Positions 63,901 to 64,000 of a stretch of 64,000 bases of DNA are shown here, one piece after another. The stretch spans positions 1,240,001-1,304,000 of the forward strand of contig CAVWFT010000002.1 of NCBI GenBank assembly GCA_963754445.1. The letters run 5' to 3'. Within the stretch, counting starts at the first letter, position 1. Every line of letters starts with the position of its first letter. Origin of the DNA: Bog-473 sp963754445. GTDB taxonomy: Bacteria; Actinomycetota; Acidimicrobiia; Acidimicrobiales; RAAP-2. The notes below the pieces were generated by a model. It searched no databases and was not told the origin of the DNA. It saw nothing but the letters and a program-made list of their open reading frames with translations. The translations under genes were made by a program, and so were the position numbers.

Positions 63901-64000
63901 TGCCTACAGAGATCGGGATCATCGATTTGATGATCGGTTTTCCAAAAGCTGATGCGCGGGAAAATTATAAGTCTTTGCGTGCGTTGGCCAAGGACGAGGA
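63897..64000 (+). CDS. amidohydrolase-like protein, 3' end outside window
   Basis: Starts ATGATGCC (63897 or 63900; ATGA overlap with the MarR stop). The visible sequence MPTEIGIIDLMIGFPKADAR with NYKSLRALAKDEE matches the N-terminus of an amidohydrolase subgroup (IGIIDxMIGFP). Only about 34 residues are seen. Base composition is clearly AT-richer than the core. Confidence 0.65.
   Translation, partial: MMPTEIGIIDLMIGFPKADARENYKSLRALAKDE

Overview
The window is about 70 % GC, codes densely on both strands and uses many GTG starts with stop/start overlaps (ATGA, GTGA, TGATG). Mycofactocin, an F420-type LLM oxidoreductase, steroid ring genes and many acyl-CoA dehydrogenases point to an aerobic, steroid/lipid-degrading actinobacterium. 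An Acidimicrobiia-like or Mycobacteriales-distant lineage is my inference; no rRNA is present to fix it.

Layout. (1) 1-6404: mycofactocin cluster: mftD (cut by the window edge), a methyltransferase, mftF, then mftA-mftB-mftC-mftE and the mycofactocin-type SDR. (2) 6432-15407: UBP zinc-finger protein, PLP decarboxylase-like enzyme, TauD-type dioxygenase, secreted protein, aldehyde dehydrogenase, FtsH-like AAA+ metalloprotease, histidine phosphatase, membrane protein. (3) 15437-20648: leftward operon of amidohydrolase, an acyl-CoA dehydrogenase pair and an LLM oxidoreductase, preceded by a dienelactone hydrolase. (4) 20693-27763: broken lipoprotein gene, SDR, alkylation repair pair, DUF1800/DUF1501 export pair. 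(5) 27812-34182: second acyl-CoA dehydrogenase pair with a lipoprotein esterase, divergent from thiolase-DUF35-thiolase. (6) 34386-42754: HTH protein, steroid C/D-ring block ipdC-ipdB-ipdA-echA20, divergent SnoaL-like protein and SDR, then proton-translocating transhydrogenase pntAA-pntAB-pntB. (7) 42741-51424: PutA, large membrane protein, aldo/keto reductase, SRPBCC protein, ABC1 kinase. (8) 51445-54968: KstR-like operator followed by two DUF35 proteins, two thiolase-like proteins and a ferredoxin. (9) 55021-58005: gltX, YdcF-like protein, neocarzinostatin-like secreted protein, tRNA-Gln(CTG), tRNA-Glu(CTC). (10) 58006-64000: accessory region of lower GC (52-62 % in lines I counted) with a putative 2OG oxygenase, esterase, PhyH dioxygenase, two amidohydrolases, a SnoaL-like protein and a MarR regulator with its own palindrome.

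How it fits together: mycofactocin and F420-type enzymes serve redox reactions; acyl-CoA dehydrogenases, EchA20, IpdAB, IpdC, SDRs and thiolases would break down steroid rings and side chains; the transhydrogenase would balance NADPH. A 15-bp palindrome, CTGACGnGGCGTCAG, recurs before four catabolic units (ALDH, amidohydrolase/acyl-CoA dehydrogenase operon, thiolase/esterase divergent pair, echA20/ipd divergent pair). This suggests one regulon that does not use the mycobacterial KstR2 motif.

Caution: four otherwise good genes (lipoprotein at 20693, ipdC, SDR at 38956, pntB) each carry one small frameshift in a GC-rich run. Sequencing or assembly error is the simplest explanation.
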